Source of the DNA: Ottelia alismoides | Taxonomy: Eukaryota > Streptophyta > Magnoliopsida > Alismatales > Hydrocharitaceae | Assembly: GCA_037367405.1 (NCBI GenBank) | Contig: JAZKJV010010762.1 | Span: 744,001-808,000, forward strand | Length of the DNA stretch: 64,000 nt | Direction: 5' to 3' | In this document: piece after piece, positions 12,868 to 24,005 of the stretch | Layout: every line of letters begins with the position of its first letter | How positions within the stretch are numbered: position 1 is the stretch's first letter | Program-made: the position numbers and the translations under genes | The notes under the pieces: generated by a model | Database searches by the model: none | What the model was told of the DNA's origin: nothing | Seen by the model: only the letters and a program-made list of their open reading frames with translations

Positions 12868-13196
12868 TTAAAAAAATATTATATAAAGATTGATGGGAGG
12901 CAGGTAACAAACTGCGCTACCAATCCTTTCGAAATGACAAATCCAATTCTTCAAAACACAATATCCATGATCTTTAGAAATAGATATCCTGCTCGAGATA
13001 GCAGGATACGACAACCTAAGAAAAGTGATCCCGTCAGGAATAGTACCATTCTTAATCATTTGCCCACGTAATGCATCGACAATAAGCCCATCTCCACAGG
13101 TTAGCAAAGCAGTCAAGATCGCGTTTTGTGATTCCAAGTTCTTGGGCTCCATCTCAAAGAACCACTGTTGGTGGGGAGTAACTGCCGGATAAATAT
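12868..13196 (-). other. Possible coding remnant in the duplicated flank
   Basis: On the minus strand this reads as an open frame with words such as ILTALLTCGDGLIVDALRG and MIKNGTIPDGITF, faintly like a pentatricopeptide repeat (a PDGITF-type end of a repeat). The copy at 15340-15669 is frame-broken. There is no complete gene and the match is weak. It may be chance, or an exon fragment carried with the copia insertion site. Confidence 0.2.
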
Positions 13197-13941
13197 TGTT
13201 GGGAACATTATCCATTCCCAATAAAAAAAGGAAAATGGTTGATTATCCCTTTGGGGACTCCTACTTCAGGTAGGAGTAGGATTGGAGAGACGAGGCTTTG
13301 ATGCTATATAAAGAGCAGCCTTCAAGGCTTTGGAACTCATCCCAACCCAAGAATCCCTCTCTTCACTCTTAGTTCTCTCTCCTCATGCAAGGAGAAAAGC
13401 AGCCCACACAAGGCACGAGGAGCAGTCCGCGCAAGGCACGAAGAGCAACTCGTAGGGGTATGGAGAGCAACCGCAGGAGGGGTCCATTCTCCCTCGCCCA
13501 TACGTGCACAAGATGTGCAAGGTACATCCACGCAGGGAAGAATCACATATGAGAAGGGAAAATTCGTGACGAGGAGAAGCAACGATATCGTATTCTCCAA
13601 GTACAATGTGACATATATCTGATTTTGTTCTTGTAACTGAGCCTCAGTTTTGTTGGGCAACAAAACTGAGAAGACATTGTGCACTCTCAAGTTTTCGACC
13701 TAGTGGATTTGTTGCGGGTCGTCGTGACCCGTGAGTTTTCCCCCTCTCTTACATCGAGGATGGTTTTGCCACGTAAAATTTTTTGCCTCTTTGTGGTTGC
13801 TTGATTATCGTGCTACAATTATTTTGCTTGGTTACTTGATTATCATGCTACGGTTATTTTGCTTGATTCCCGTGTGGGGAACATTCCATTGCTAGTCATC
13901 CTTTGCAGGATAGATTAGGGAAACTCTATGATTTCTTAGCA
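13197..13941 (+). repeat. Copia LTR, copy A
   Basis: A 745-bp repeat starting TGTTGGGAAC and ending TTAGCA, with a TATATAAA box at 13305-13312. It matches the LTR at 15670-16415. A primer binding site follows directly after a 2-bp spacer, which fixes this as the 5' LTR. Confidence 0.85.
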
Positions 13942-13943
13942 AG

Positions 13944-13954
13944 TGGTATCAAAG
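13944..13954 (+). other. Copia primer binding site, copy A
   Basis: TGGTATCAAAG follows two bases after the LTR end. It is one base off the canonical plant initiator tRNA-Met site TGGTATCAGAG, which copy B still carries. Confidence 0.8.
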
Positions 13955-13967
13955 ACAGGTTATCGAG

Positions 13968-14938
13968 ATGGGGAAGGATGACGAAAGCACAATGATCAAG
14001 CTGATGAGCACGAACTAGCAAATATGGAAGGTCAAGATGGAGGACATCTTATATTGCAAGGACCTCTATGATTTGGTAGAAGGAGAAACAACCAAACCCG
14101 AGGGCATGTCCTCAGGTGATTGGATGGAACTGAACATGAAAGCGGTCAGTACCATCCGGAAGTGGCTGGAATTATCAATATTCCATCATGTCGCAGAAGA
14201 GAGATAGATGCAAAGAAACTGTGGGAGAAACTAGCAGAGAACTATGAGCAGAAGACGACCACCAATAAGGCGTTCTTGATTCAGAAGTTGGTGAATCTGA
14301 AGTACAAGAACGTGATGAAGGTGGCTATGCACTTGAATGAGTTTCAGAGTCTCATCAACCAATTGAGTACCATGAACATGTGCTAGATGACGAATTAGAT
14401 GCGCTTTTTCTACTGGGTTCCCTACCAGGTAGTTGTGAAATATTGGTGATTACCGTAAGCACTCTGCTACAAACGGCAAGCTGATCATCCCCATGGTCAA
14501 GAGCAGTCTCCTGAATGAAGAAATCAGACGACGATCATCAAGAGAGTCCTCTTTTTCACATGTATACACAATGGAAAGAAGAAGCAAGCCCAACAGTAAG
14601 AGAAAATCATGAGAGAGACTTAGGGAGAAGTCCAAAGACAGAGGAAAGTGCCAACATTGCAACAAGTGTGGTCACTGGAAGAGAGACTGTAGAGTCTAGA
14701 AAAGAGAGCAATTGAAAGCCAAAAAGAATCAGAAAAAAATGACGATGAGATCGTTGCTGCAGCAGTGACTGATGACAATGAGGACCAGTTGGTTCTCATT
14801 ATTCAAGAGCAGTGTCAACATGTAGGGGATGACTCTGAGTGGGCCATTAATACAATTGCCTCCTATCACGTGGCTCCTCCCATGGAGTTCTTCACTTCCT
14901 ATACAGAGGGAGATTTTGGGAGAGTCAATTTGGGTAAC
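13968..14938 (+). pseudogene. Ty1/copia gag fragment, copy A (broken)
   Basis: Decayed capsid-type gag of a Ty1/copia retrotransposon. Visible parts in order are the IWK.KMEDILYCKDLYD region, KLWEKLAENYEQKTT.NKAFLIQKLVNLKY with LNEFQSLINQLSTMN, and a zinc-knuckle remnant. The frame is broken by an extra two bases near 14200 (shared with copy B) and by a stop after the NMC residues. The protease-like start is reached, then the sequence is cut at 14938 by a foreign LTR end. Not functional. Confidence 0.8.
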
Positions 14939-15009
14939 TGATGAATCCACATTTCATCATCTTTATTATGTCATTTTGGCCTTAAAAACCCTGGCAAATG
15001 CTTGTAAAT
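14939..15009 (-). mobile_element. 71-bp LTR-end fragment at the duplication junction
   Basis: The plus strand starts exactly with the LTR terminus TGATGAATCC. It matches the terminal 71 bp of the minus-oriented LTR at 42581-46185 (reverse complement) at about 65 of 71 positions. It ends in TAAAT, the same five bases with which each duplication copy starts. The equivalent site in copy B (17414) is uninterrupted. It appears to be the stub of an inserted retroelement otherwise deleted when the duplication junction formed. Confidence 0.8.
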
Positions 15010-15669
15010 GGCATCGTATTTGGAGAAAATCATGTACGGAGGCATACATTCACAAACACATATATATATCAATAGTTTAAGGAATTAGACCTGATTAAAT
15101 TTTGGTAATGGTATCCGTACTTCAATCTATATAAAAATTTTCAATAAAACAAAATCCATTAGAATGAGAAAATTAAATCAATCCAATCAAATAAAAATAA
15201 ATGGAATCAAATTATAAATTTTATTTGACTCAGATATACCCTCATCGGTGACTAGAATAAGTGAGTCCAAGCTCGGTACCTTAAGATGTCACAACCAAAC
15301 ATCATGGCATCGTTTGGCATGACTTTTACTTCTTCATAGTTAAAAAAATATTACATAAAGATTGATGGGAGGCAGGTAGCAAACTACGCTACCAATCCTT
15401 TCGAAATGACAAATCCAATTCTTCAAAACACAATATCCATGATCTTTAGAAGTCGATATCCTGCTTGAGATAGAAGGATACGACAACCTAAGAAAAGTGA
15501 TCTCATCAGGAATAGTATCATTCTTAATCATCTGACCACGTAATGCATCGATAATAAGGCCATCTCCACGGGTTAGCAAAAGAAGTCAAGATCGCATTTT
15601 GTGATTCCAAGTTCTTGGGCTCCATCTCAAAGAACCACTGTTGGTGGGGAGTAACTACCAGATAAATAT

Positions 15670-16415
15670 TGTTGGGAACGTTATCCATTCCCAATAAAAA
15701 AAGGAAAATGGTTGATTATCCCTTTGGGGACTCCTATTTCATGTGAGTAGGATTGGAGAGACGAGGCTTTGATGCTATATAAAGAGCAACCCTCATGGCT
15801 TTGGAACTCATCCCAACCCAAGCATCTCTCCATATCTTCTCTCTTAGTTCTCTCTCTTCATACAAGGAGAAAAGCAGCCCACGCAAGGCACCAGGAGCAG
15901 TCCGCGCAAGGCACAAAGAGCAGCTCGTAGGGTCGTGGAGAGCAGCCGTAGGAGGGGTCCATTCTCCCTCGCCCATACGCGCACAAGAGGTGCAAGGTAC
16001 ATCTGTGCGGGGAAGAATCATGTATGAGGAGGGACAACTCATGACCAGGAGAAGCAACAGTATCGTATTCTTCAAGTACAACATGACAGATATCTGATTT
16101 TGTTCTTGTAACTGAGCCTTAGTTTTGTTGGGCAACAAAGCTGAGAAGACATTGTGCACTCTCAATTTTTTGATCTAGTCGATTTGCTGCGGGTCGTCAT
16201 GTCTCGTGAGTTTTCCCCTCTCTTACATCGAGGATGGTTTTGCCATGCAAAATTTTTCATCTCTTTGCGGTTGCTTGATTATCATGCTACAATTATTTTG
16301 CTTGGTTGCGTGATTATCATGCTACGATTATTTTGCTTGATTCTCGTATGAGGAACGTTCCATTGCTAGTCATCCTTTGTAGGATAGGTTTGGGGAACCC
16401 TACAATTTTTCAGCA
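15670..16415 (+). repeat. Copia LTR, copy B
   Basis: A 746-bp LTR starting TGTTGGGAAC and ending TCAGCA, with TATATAAA at 15776-15783. It lies immediately before a canonical tRNA-Met primer site. No 3' partner LTR of this element is present downstream, because the element is truncated. Confidence 0.85.
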
Positions 16416-16417
16416 AG

Positions 16418-16428
16418 TGGTATCAGAG
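16418..16428 (+). other. Copia primer binding site, copy B
   Basis: TGGTATCAGAG, complementary to the 3' end of plant initiator tRNA-Met, two bases after the LTR end. Confidence 0.88.
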
Positions 16429-16441
16429 ACAGGTTATCGAG

Positions 16442-18191
16442 ATGGGGAAGGATGAAGAAAGCACGATGATCAAGCTGACGAACACGAACCGGCAAATATG
16501 GAAGGCCAAGATGGAGGACATCTTATATTGCAAGGACCTCTATGATCCGGTAGAAGGAGAAACAACCAATCCCGAGGGCATGCCCTCAAGTGATTGGACG
16601 GAGATGAACATGAAAGCAGTCGGTACCATCCGGAAGTGGCTGGACTTATCAATATTCCATCATGTCACAGAAGAGAGACAGATGCAAAGAAATTGTGGGA
16701 GAAAGTAGCAGAGATCTATGAGCTGAAGACAACCACAAATAAGACGTTCTTGATTCAAAAGTTGGTGAATCTGAAGTACAAGAATGTGATGAAGGTGGCT
16801 AAGCACTTGAATGAGTTTCAGAGTCTCGTCAATCAATTGAGTACAATGAACATGTGCTAGATGACGAATTACATGCGCTTCTTCTACCGGGTTCCCTACC
16901 AGGTAGTTGGGAAACATTGGTGATTACCGTAAGCAACTCTGCTACAAATGGCAAGCTGACCATCCCCATGGTCAAGAGCAGTCTCCTGAATGAAGAAATC
17001 AGACGACAATCATCAAGAAAGTCCTCTTTTTCACATGTATACACAGTTGAAAGAAGAGGCAAGCCCTACAGTAAGAGAAAATCATGAGAGAGACTTAGGG
17101 AGAAGTCCAAAGACAGAGGAAAGTGCCATCATTGCAACAAGCGTGGTCATTGGAAGAGAGACTGTAAAGTCTAGAAAAGAGAGCAATTCAAAGCCAAAAA
17201 GAATCAGAAAAAATATGAAGATGAGCGGGTTGCTGCAGCAGTGACTGATAACAATGAGGACCAGTTGGTTCTCACTATTCAAGAGCAGTGTCAACATGCA
17301 GGGGATGACTCTGAGTGGGCCGTTGATACAACTACTTCCTATCACGTGGCTCCGCCCATGGAGTTCTTCACTTCCTATACAGAGGGAGATTTTGTGAGAG
17401 TCAATATGGGTAACAGTAGGTGCTCCAAGATCGCTGGCACGAGAACCATCTCAGTTCAGACCGATATTGGTTGTGCAATGACTGTAGGATGTTAGGCATG
17501 TTCCCGACCTATGGCTTAGACTCATATCCGGTTCTCAACTAGATAGGGAGGGCTACCATATGAAGTTTGGCAACAACAGATGCAAGATCAATAAGGGATC
17601 TCTTATCATGGCTAGAGATAGTTGTGATGCACTCTCTACAAGACTCGGTTGAAGGTCATGGATGGTAGACTACATGTTAGTGAGGCTGACACGTCAGATC
17701 TCTATCATCGTCGGTTCGAACACATGAGCCGAAAGGCTGACACATATGTCTTTCAAGACCAGATCACAGGTGGAGGAAGACCTTCTATAGTCGATTCACT
17801 CCAATGTGTATGGTCCCATGGACACGGCGTCTTTGGGAGGAAACAAGTATTTTCTGACTTTCATTGATGATGCATCGAGGAAGGTGTGGGTTTATATGCT
17901 GAGGATGAAGGATTGCGTCTTTGATTGCTTCAGGAAATTTCACGCCATGGTGGAGTATGAGACAGGTAAAGTGTCGAAGTGTTTGCTTACGTACAATGGA
18001 GGGAAGTACACCTCTCACGGCTTCCAAATCTACTGTGCAGAGCACGGGATCAGGCATGAAAGGACAGAGCATGACACACACCAACACAATGGCATCGCTA
18101 AACAGATGGATAAGATCATGGTGGAGAGGGTTCGTTACATGCTGAAGACAGCGAAGCTGTCCAAGACTTTTTGGGCTGAGGTGGCACTGTA
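16442..18191 (+). pseudogene. Ty1/copia gag-protease-integrase remnant (truncated, frameshifted)
   Basis: Gag starts at ATG 16442 (MGKDEES...IWKAKMED). The frame shifts near 16680 (extra two bases shared with copy A) and again near 16858. A CCHC zinc knuckle (CHHCNKRGHWKRDC, 17124-17165) is followed by a protease-like region where the usual DSGAS reads DTTTS. An integrase region follows: a LYHRRFEHMS-like zinc-finger remnant near 17700, then an integrase core (GGNKYFLTFIDDASRKVWVY, with HNGIA and MVERVRYML) to about 18190. Reverse transcriptase, RNase H and the 3' LTR are absent. It resembles the Tnt1-type copia gag. Not functional. Confidence 0.87.
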
Positions 18192-19125
18192 GACTAACGT
18201 TAAATGTACCTCGTTATATTCTGCCTACTCTGGGAATATTTTCGTGCCATCCTCAATTTAAGTATATATTTCTCTCTCTCTCCCTCTTTTGGTAAACCCC
18301 CCAAAACATAGAGATGGGAACTCAGATGGAAGCCCCGAACAACTTCTGACGTCCAATTCCTCCAATGTTGTAACAGGTAGATCCCTCCCAATCCGTATGT
18401 GACCATTTCGTTATCCAAGTGAATGCTCTTTACATTTGAACAATGCACTAGAAGGGATAACGACCCTGCTAATTGGCCTGCACCAAAATCTTTCAACCTT
18501 ACGTCTCCTAGAAGCTGATTAGAGGAAGATTGCGGGTATCGACAGTTGAACACGAATTTGAGGCAATTCCCAATGCAGAGAAACTGGAGTAGGCGGAGGG
18601 CTAGAAGGTCCAGGTCTTCCAAACTTGCACAAGATGAAATTATTAATGTCTTCAAGGATACAAGTGTACACAATATGCAGAGAAGGTAGAAGCGAGGCCC
18701 TCATGCTTTACGGAGGGTTTCTCCTAACCTTCACGTATAGTGAAACCAATCGCCGTCATTCGAGAAAGTGGCTTAGTTAAAAGTGAATCTTTTAATCAAT
18801 GTGCTTCAATAGAAAAGATAGTTAGGGTTCAAGGTATATGAATAGTCTTAACTTCCTTCCCAAAATCAGTCTAGTTTGCTTACATCCCAATATATCTCAA
18901 TGCCATTCAACTTTATTTTTATATTTCTCATTTCATAATCAATAAACCATCGGTGGGAAACCATTATACCTGTAACAACCCACAAGTTTGCAATCGTCTC
19001 GACCATTAGATATACTTTACTCGAATTTCTTCATTTGATTTAATTTGACCGGCTCATGACTGGTTACTTTTTTTAACCTGAACAATCTTAACTCAAACCT
19101 ATCCAAACCAACCGAATACTCAACC
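18192..19125. other. Intergenic; possible LRR-type fragment on minus strand
   Basis: The minus strand 18200-18673 is open and includes SLKTLIISSCASLEDLDLL and RLLQFLCIGNCLKFVF, reminiscent of the leucine-rich part of plant F-box/LRR proteins. No F-box or complete domain is present. It is at best a gene fragment and the call is weak. Confidence 0.3.
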
Positions 19126-19341
19126 CTACTTGCAATAAGCAAATAACTTTCTTTGGTTGTCATTTGCTATATTTCTGTTTTCCTTGCCTTTTCCTTTAGC
19201 ATTGAGTGCATTTGCCTTCACATCAGTGTTTGATGCACGTGCTAATTCATGATCTATCAAATACATGACAGCATTCCTGTCATAGATTAGGTTTTCTTTG
19301 AAGTGTTTGTAAGAGGTCGGTAAAGAACATAATAACAACAA
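19126..19341 (-). pseudogene. Ty1/copia gag fragment (different family)
   Basis: Minus-strand frame with LLLCSLPTSYKHFKENLIY, a typical copia gag segment, followed by a Lys/Asn-rich linker and the start of a zinc knuckle (LFAYCK). The segment is isolated, with no LTR or other domain next to it. It is unrelated in sequence to the element at 13.2-18.2 kb. Confidence 0.65.
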
Positions 19342-20639
19342 GGCTTCATCTCCTCTTTGATTTCGTTACATATATTCTCGAGTACCACAAAACACATCGA
19401 GATGAGTTTTAACATGAGTACCTTCTTCCAAACATAATGAGTATCCACCACTTGAGATGGAGATGTTTGCAAGGGTTCTTGTGGTTTAATGAATCTCTGA
19501 CTTCATCCTCATGGTGACGACCATCTTCTTCCGCATTATTTCACAATGAACATCATTTGAGGGGCAGAGTTGTATGCTTGACTTTGTTGTCGCATCCATC
19601 TCATGTTTCTCGTCATCATGCATCTTCTTCTTTCCCAATAGTTCCTTCGCGATGCCTTGTTGGATTAAGATTGACTACTGCTAACACTCATGTTGTGGCT
19701 CCGCAACGCACATGCTATAGCGTAATTATCATAGGATGGAACACATAGCTGGTCGTCTGCAATTGACAGAAAGCAGCTAACCAAAACTTAACGCATTGAC
19801 ACTTTGGCCTACGCGATGCCTCCTCCTTCCCATTCCTCTCCATGGTTGCGAGTACGGAGAGTGGGTACATAATTTCATTTGCAATTGCAAGAGCAAGAAA
19901 TAGCATGAGTGTGAGATTTGAGAGATCACATCCTTTACCCTACTGGTGGATTTTAAGGTGGAGATTTTGATTCAATGAGAAATTATTTATATGTTGAAAG
20001 AGGATTAATAACTAGCTAGTTTCCTCTCGTTTTAGTGCTACGCATGCATGTTGTATGTGTTTTTTGAATCCTAATTTACAAGCTATTCCCATTGTATTGC
20101 CTCTGATTAGATGGATTATAGTACAGCTTGAAGGTTTGGTTAAAATGGATATCAAATAACAGAAGAGGCCCCTCAGCTGTTTTGTTTGATGACTAATTTA
20201 TGCGAGGCTAAGTAGATGGAGCATATCATCTGTTCTGAGTTTACCCGTATCGTAGTCCGATGTGCTCTTTTCTTTTTTCACAAAATCTGATAAGAAAACT
20301 AACCATATAAATTGACTTGATATCTTTTGTTCTACTCATATGTAGAATATCATGGAATTCGAAATCATTTAATTTTTCTTTAAGGATTAATATTTCAATG
20401 AAACTTAATTACCATGCTAAAAAATATCAAATCTTAAAAATTATATAAATTCAATATATATATATATATATATGATTGATTTTTCATGACGATTTTGTAA
20501 AATGAAGAAGATGATCACAATATATATAATAGCTGTAGGGATGAAAATGGATTAGATATGACTATTTCATATTCACATCCTTTTCATCTATATTGAATAT
20601 GAATACATATATTGATGTAAACAAATATAGATTTAAAAA
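19342..20639. other. Intergenic sequence
   Basis: No gene recognised. An (AT)n microsatellite lies at about 20454-20473. Confidence 0.5.
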
Positions 20640-20975
20640 AGGGGTTAATGGGGCTGCCCCATCCTATTTTTTGTCAATTTTTTTTATTTTTTTGAAAAAT
20701 ATCGCCATGTATATTTATCCATATATCCCTCCTATATGTCATTCGAATTTCGTCAGAAACAGAGACTCCTACGACCTCCATTCAAACATGATCGATTTAA
20801 AAAATCCTACAACCATTAAAAAATGACTGTCTGGATGGAGAACGTAAAAGTTTCTATTTCTGACGAAATTTGAATGACATATAGGAGGGATATAGAGATG
20901 AATAATACATGGTGATATTTTTCCAAAAAAATAAAAAAAAATTACGAAAAATGAGGTGGGGGCATGCCCATTTTT
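20640..20975. mobile_element. Foldback element (imperfect inverted repeat, ~335 bp)
   Basis: The left arm, with ATGGGGCTGCCCCA, TCCCTCCTATATGTCATTC and AATTTCGTCAGAAA, is repeated inverted in the right arm (TTTCTGACGAAATTTGAATG, CATATAGGAGGGATAT, TGGGGGCATGCCCA). Arms are about 150 bp with a short centre near 20810. No coding capacity. Exact ends and target duplication not determined. Confidence 0.75.
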
Positions 20976-22586
20976 TCCTTTAGACCATATCTTAAATAAT
21001 CAATTATCAATTCCGTAATATATTCACCAATACAAATTTGGATAAATAAAGAGAATATAATACTATTGGTTTAGATACTAATATGATGCAATGATGATCA
21101 AATTATGAATCTGGATAAATTATTATTAAGTATGATATGATTTAACAAACGACTACATTAACATATATCCGAGTACAACGAAAAAAAATGTTCAACCAAT
21201 TAAAAATATATCTTCAAGAGTCTGCAACCTAAATGAAACCTATACTTTATGATGACAAATATCAGTGCTGTCCCTGACATTTCGTGGGCTCTGGGCAAAA
21301 GAAAAAAAATAGGCTTTCATAAAAATTTCGATGAACAATGTACCTTCAGATAATTCCATTAAATTTGGACTTTAGCATGGAGTTGTTCACTAAAAATTTG
21401 ATTTTATAAGGGTTTATTTTCTGATGAGTTGTTTCATCGAAAAATCGATTCCATGAAGGCTCATTTTTCAACGAGTTGTTTCATCGAAAAATTCAATTCC
21501 ACAAGTGTTTATTTTTCGGTGCGTTTTTTACAAGAATTTTGATTCTACAGGACATCATTAGGACATATATTATTATTAGGATTTATATCACTTGTGTCTT
21601 CTTAACTTATGCAATATCAGTTAGGTTTTTTTGTAATATCAGTTATACCTTAGAATTCTTACAAAATTCTCAATTCTACACTTATTTAAAGTAAAGTTTC
21701 GGCGTACATGATATTACAAAAGGATTGTACTATAGATTTTGTAAGAAGTGAAGAGCACAACTGATATTACAAAAATAAAAAAAAAGCCCGATAAAATCTG
21801 TAATTATTTTTATTATTTTTTTGATTTCAGATACTCAAATTTGACTTCAATATTTTTTGTTGTTATCATTTAAAATTTTCACGAATGACTTTCATACTTG
21901 ATTCATTTGCATATAAAAAAATCCATATTTGATGTTTTTATAAATAAATTAATTAGATATTCATTCCTGTTTTCATCCTTAGCTATGAGTAAACCTACAT
22001 TAGAAGATCTCCGTTGTACACAACATCCTCCACTGGTTACTGGGTTGAGCTGGGTTGGGTTTGATTTGGGTATCCTCTTGGGAATAGTAGCTGTTTGGAG
22101 GGTTGAGATGGTTTTAATGATAATTGTGATATAATGTGATATTGATTATGTGATATATTAATTTTGATGATTATAATATATTTTTTATGTTAATAAGTGT
22201 ATTTGAATAAGATTAAAAACTATTATACTAAAGAAATTGTAGGATCAATACAATGCAGAGTTGAAGAAAGGGATATGCCGGGATACCCTCGCAAGCCAAC
22301 ATGCCCTTACTATTAACAATTTTAAAGGACATTAATCCAGCTGGAAAGTTCAGAGGTACGTAAAAATCATCATTCATCCAAGTTAAATCCAGGTCAGCTT
22401 GGGGAGATGACACGTCATGACTCCAGAACCACATACTGAACCCAATCGAGATTTGGAGCGTGTGGTTCACAACGTCCAATGGCATCCATACCACTGGAGC
22501 TCTCTCCTCCTCTTCCTCCCTCAGAACCACACAGGAAGACCACTCTGTGGGAAGGCGACGGCCTTATCAGTCACAGCCTTCTCCCG
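20976..22586. other. Intergenic; upstream of PGR5
   Basis: AT-rich. A short tandem-like stretch near 21380-21520 repeats words like GAGTTGTTTCATCGAAAAAT. The segment near 22030-22130 is related to 4840-4960 in inverted orientation. The last ~150 bp should carry the PGR5 leader. The PGR5 frame is open upstream to an in-frame ATG at 22479. Confidence 0.45.
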
Positions 22587-24005
22587 ATGGCGGCAGTCTC
22601 CATCTCGGCCACGGGAGCTCTCTCTGCTTCCACCTTCCATGGAGACTGGACCAAGTCCTTCACCGGCGACCCACCGCTCCTCCTCGGTGCTTGGCGACGG
22701 GTCCCCCTTGTGCTGAAGAAGGGGCCAAGGATGATGGGGAACGTGAACGAAGGGAAGGGGATATTCGCGCCGCTGGTCGTCGTCACCCGCAACATTGTCG
22801 GCAAGAAGCGCTTCAATCAGCTCAGGGGAAAAGCCATTGCCCTCCACTCTCAGGTGCACGACCTTCTTCTACTACTTCCTATTTTCCTGTTTATATCATT
22901 TGATGGTCAAGTGATTAGGAAATTATGACCTGTCAAAGTGCGTGGCTAAATTTCGCTACCGAGCATTAGCTTAACAGTGAATAATTAAGCTTTCTATCTG
23001 CGACCATATTTAATATGTTCTTTAATTTCTGTTTCTTTGAACTGTTTCATCTCATGTCCGGACTACTCTTTGACTTTTTGTACAACATTTTAATGACCAG
23101 AGCTATTGTAAAACTCCAGACATAACTCTATATAATCCTGTATGAAAAATTAAAAAACAAGTTAAGCAGATTATAATATGCTGAGCATACTGCTTGATAA
23201 TTATTGAGACATGCTTTGAAGACTCAACCCGTTTAAGAATCCAATTCAATTCTGTAAATGGCTCTTGGCCGACCAGATATTCCCATGAGGGTGCGGGTGC
23301 GAAGATCTCGCTGTACAGATTTTAGAATCAAATTAGGATCCGTTTACAATGTACCCTTATATATACATATGTTTGGATAATGCGTGTGCTATCAGTGAGT
23401 CTATTTCTGCGAGAGCATTGCTTGCTTCATACGGTTTCTGTATTCTGTACTCTTGTTTTTCTTCATAAAGAGATATCTCTTTGCCAGTCGTTTTTTCCTT
23501 CATCAGTGAGATTTTCCCTATTGTTTTCCATGGATTTCTTGTTAATTGCTTGTGCTCTTGGATCGTGTTCATCACTATAATTTATGGGTAAACAAAAAAA
23601 AACCCAGCTGTGTATTGATTCTCAATTATGGACCTCATTGTTGAAATGTAACAAAGGATCTGATCTTAATTTTTTTGTCTCGAGTACATGCTTCCATAAG
23701 CTTTTGCGGCATCTGTTACGTCGACGTTAAACTCTAAAGTTCAAAGGTTTAGTACTCTCTTTGTTACAGTTGATAGGAGTCATTTTTCCCTTTTATGGGT
23801 AACATCTCGAGTCTAGATCAAATCTTTACCAGTAGCTTGTGCTTACAACATGAATCCTAGTTCGCGATTATAAGTTTTGGTGATCTGTATGTGCTTGCAG
23901 GTGATCACCGAGTTCTGCAAGTCGATCGGTGCAGACGGGAAGCAGAGGCAGGGGCTGATCCGTCTGGCCAAGAAGAACGGGGAAAAGCTTGGCTTCTTGG
24001 CATAG
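22587..24005 (+). CDS. PGR5: PGR5, thylakoid protein for antimycin A-sensitive cyclic electron flow
   Basis: Nuclear gene for a plastid protein needed, in Arabidopsis, for proton gradient formation through cyclic electron flow around photosystem I, where it acts with PGRL1. Exons 22587-22853 and 23901-24005 encode 123 residues. The first ~50 residues (MAAVSISATGALSASTF...) form a Ser/Ala-rich transit peptide. The mature part, from about MMGNVNEGKGIFAPLVVVTRN through GKKRFNQLRGKAIALHSQ and VITEFCKSIGAD to KKNGEKLGFLA, is near identical to known PGR5. The mature part, by my reading, has a single cysteine (EFCKS). I chose ATG 22587 over in-frame ATG 22479 because PGR5 proteins start MAA.SISA. 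The gene appears intact. Confidence 0.96.
22854..23900 (+). other. PGR5: Intron 1 of PGR5 (1,047 bp)
   Basis: Donor CTCTCAG|GTGCAC, acceptor CTTGCAG|GTGATC, phase 0, joining HSQ to VITEFCK. Minus-strand open frames inside it are not genes. Confidence 0.95.

Larger units (their letters stand above)
12534..14938 (+). repeat. Segmental duplication, copy A (flank + copia LTR + gag)
   Basis: This ~2.4-kb segment is repeated directly at 15005-17414 in the same order: a ~660-bp non-LTR flank, a copia LTR, the primer binding site and the gag/start-of-protease region. Copies differ by scattered substitutions and small indels. Both copies carry the same extra two bases in gag, so that break predates the duplication. 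Both begin with TAAATGGCATCG. Confidence 0.85.
15005..17414 (+). repeat. Segmental duplication, copy B
   Basis: Direct duplicate of 12534-14938, with the copia sequence continuing beyond the copy A breakpoint without interruption. It therefore represents the pre-insertion (empty) state of the LTR-stub site found in copy A. Confidence 0.85.

Noticed and set aside
22228..22859. Minus-strand frames overlapping PGR5 exon 1
   Set aside because: They are shadows of the PGR5 coding exon and its G+C-rich leader.
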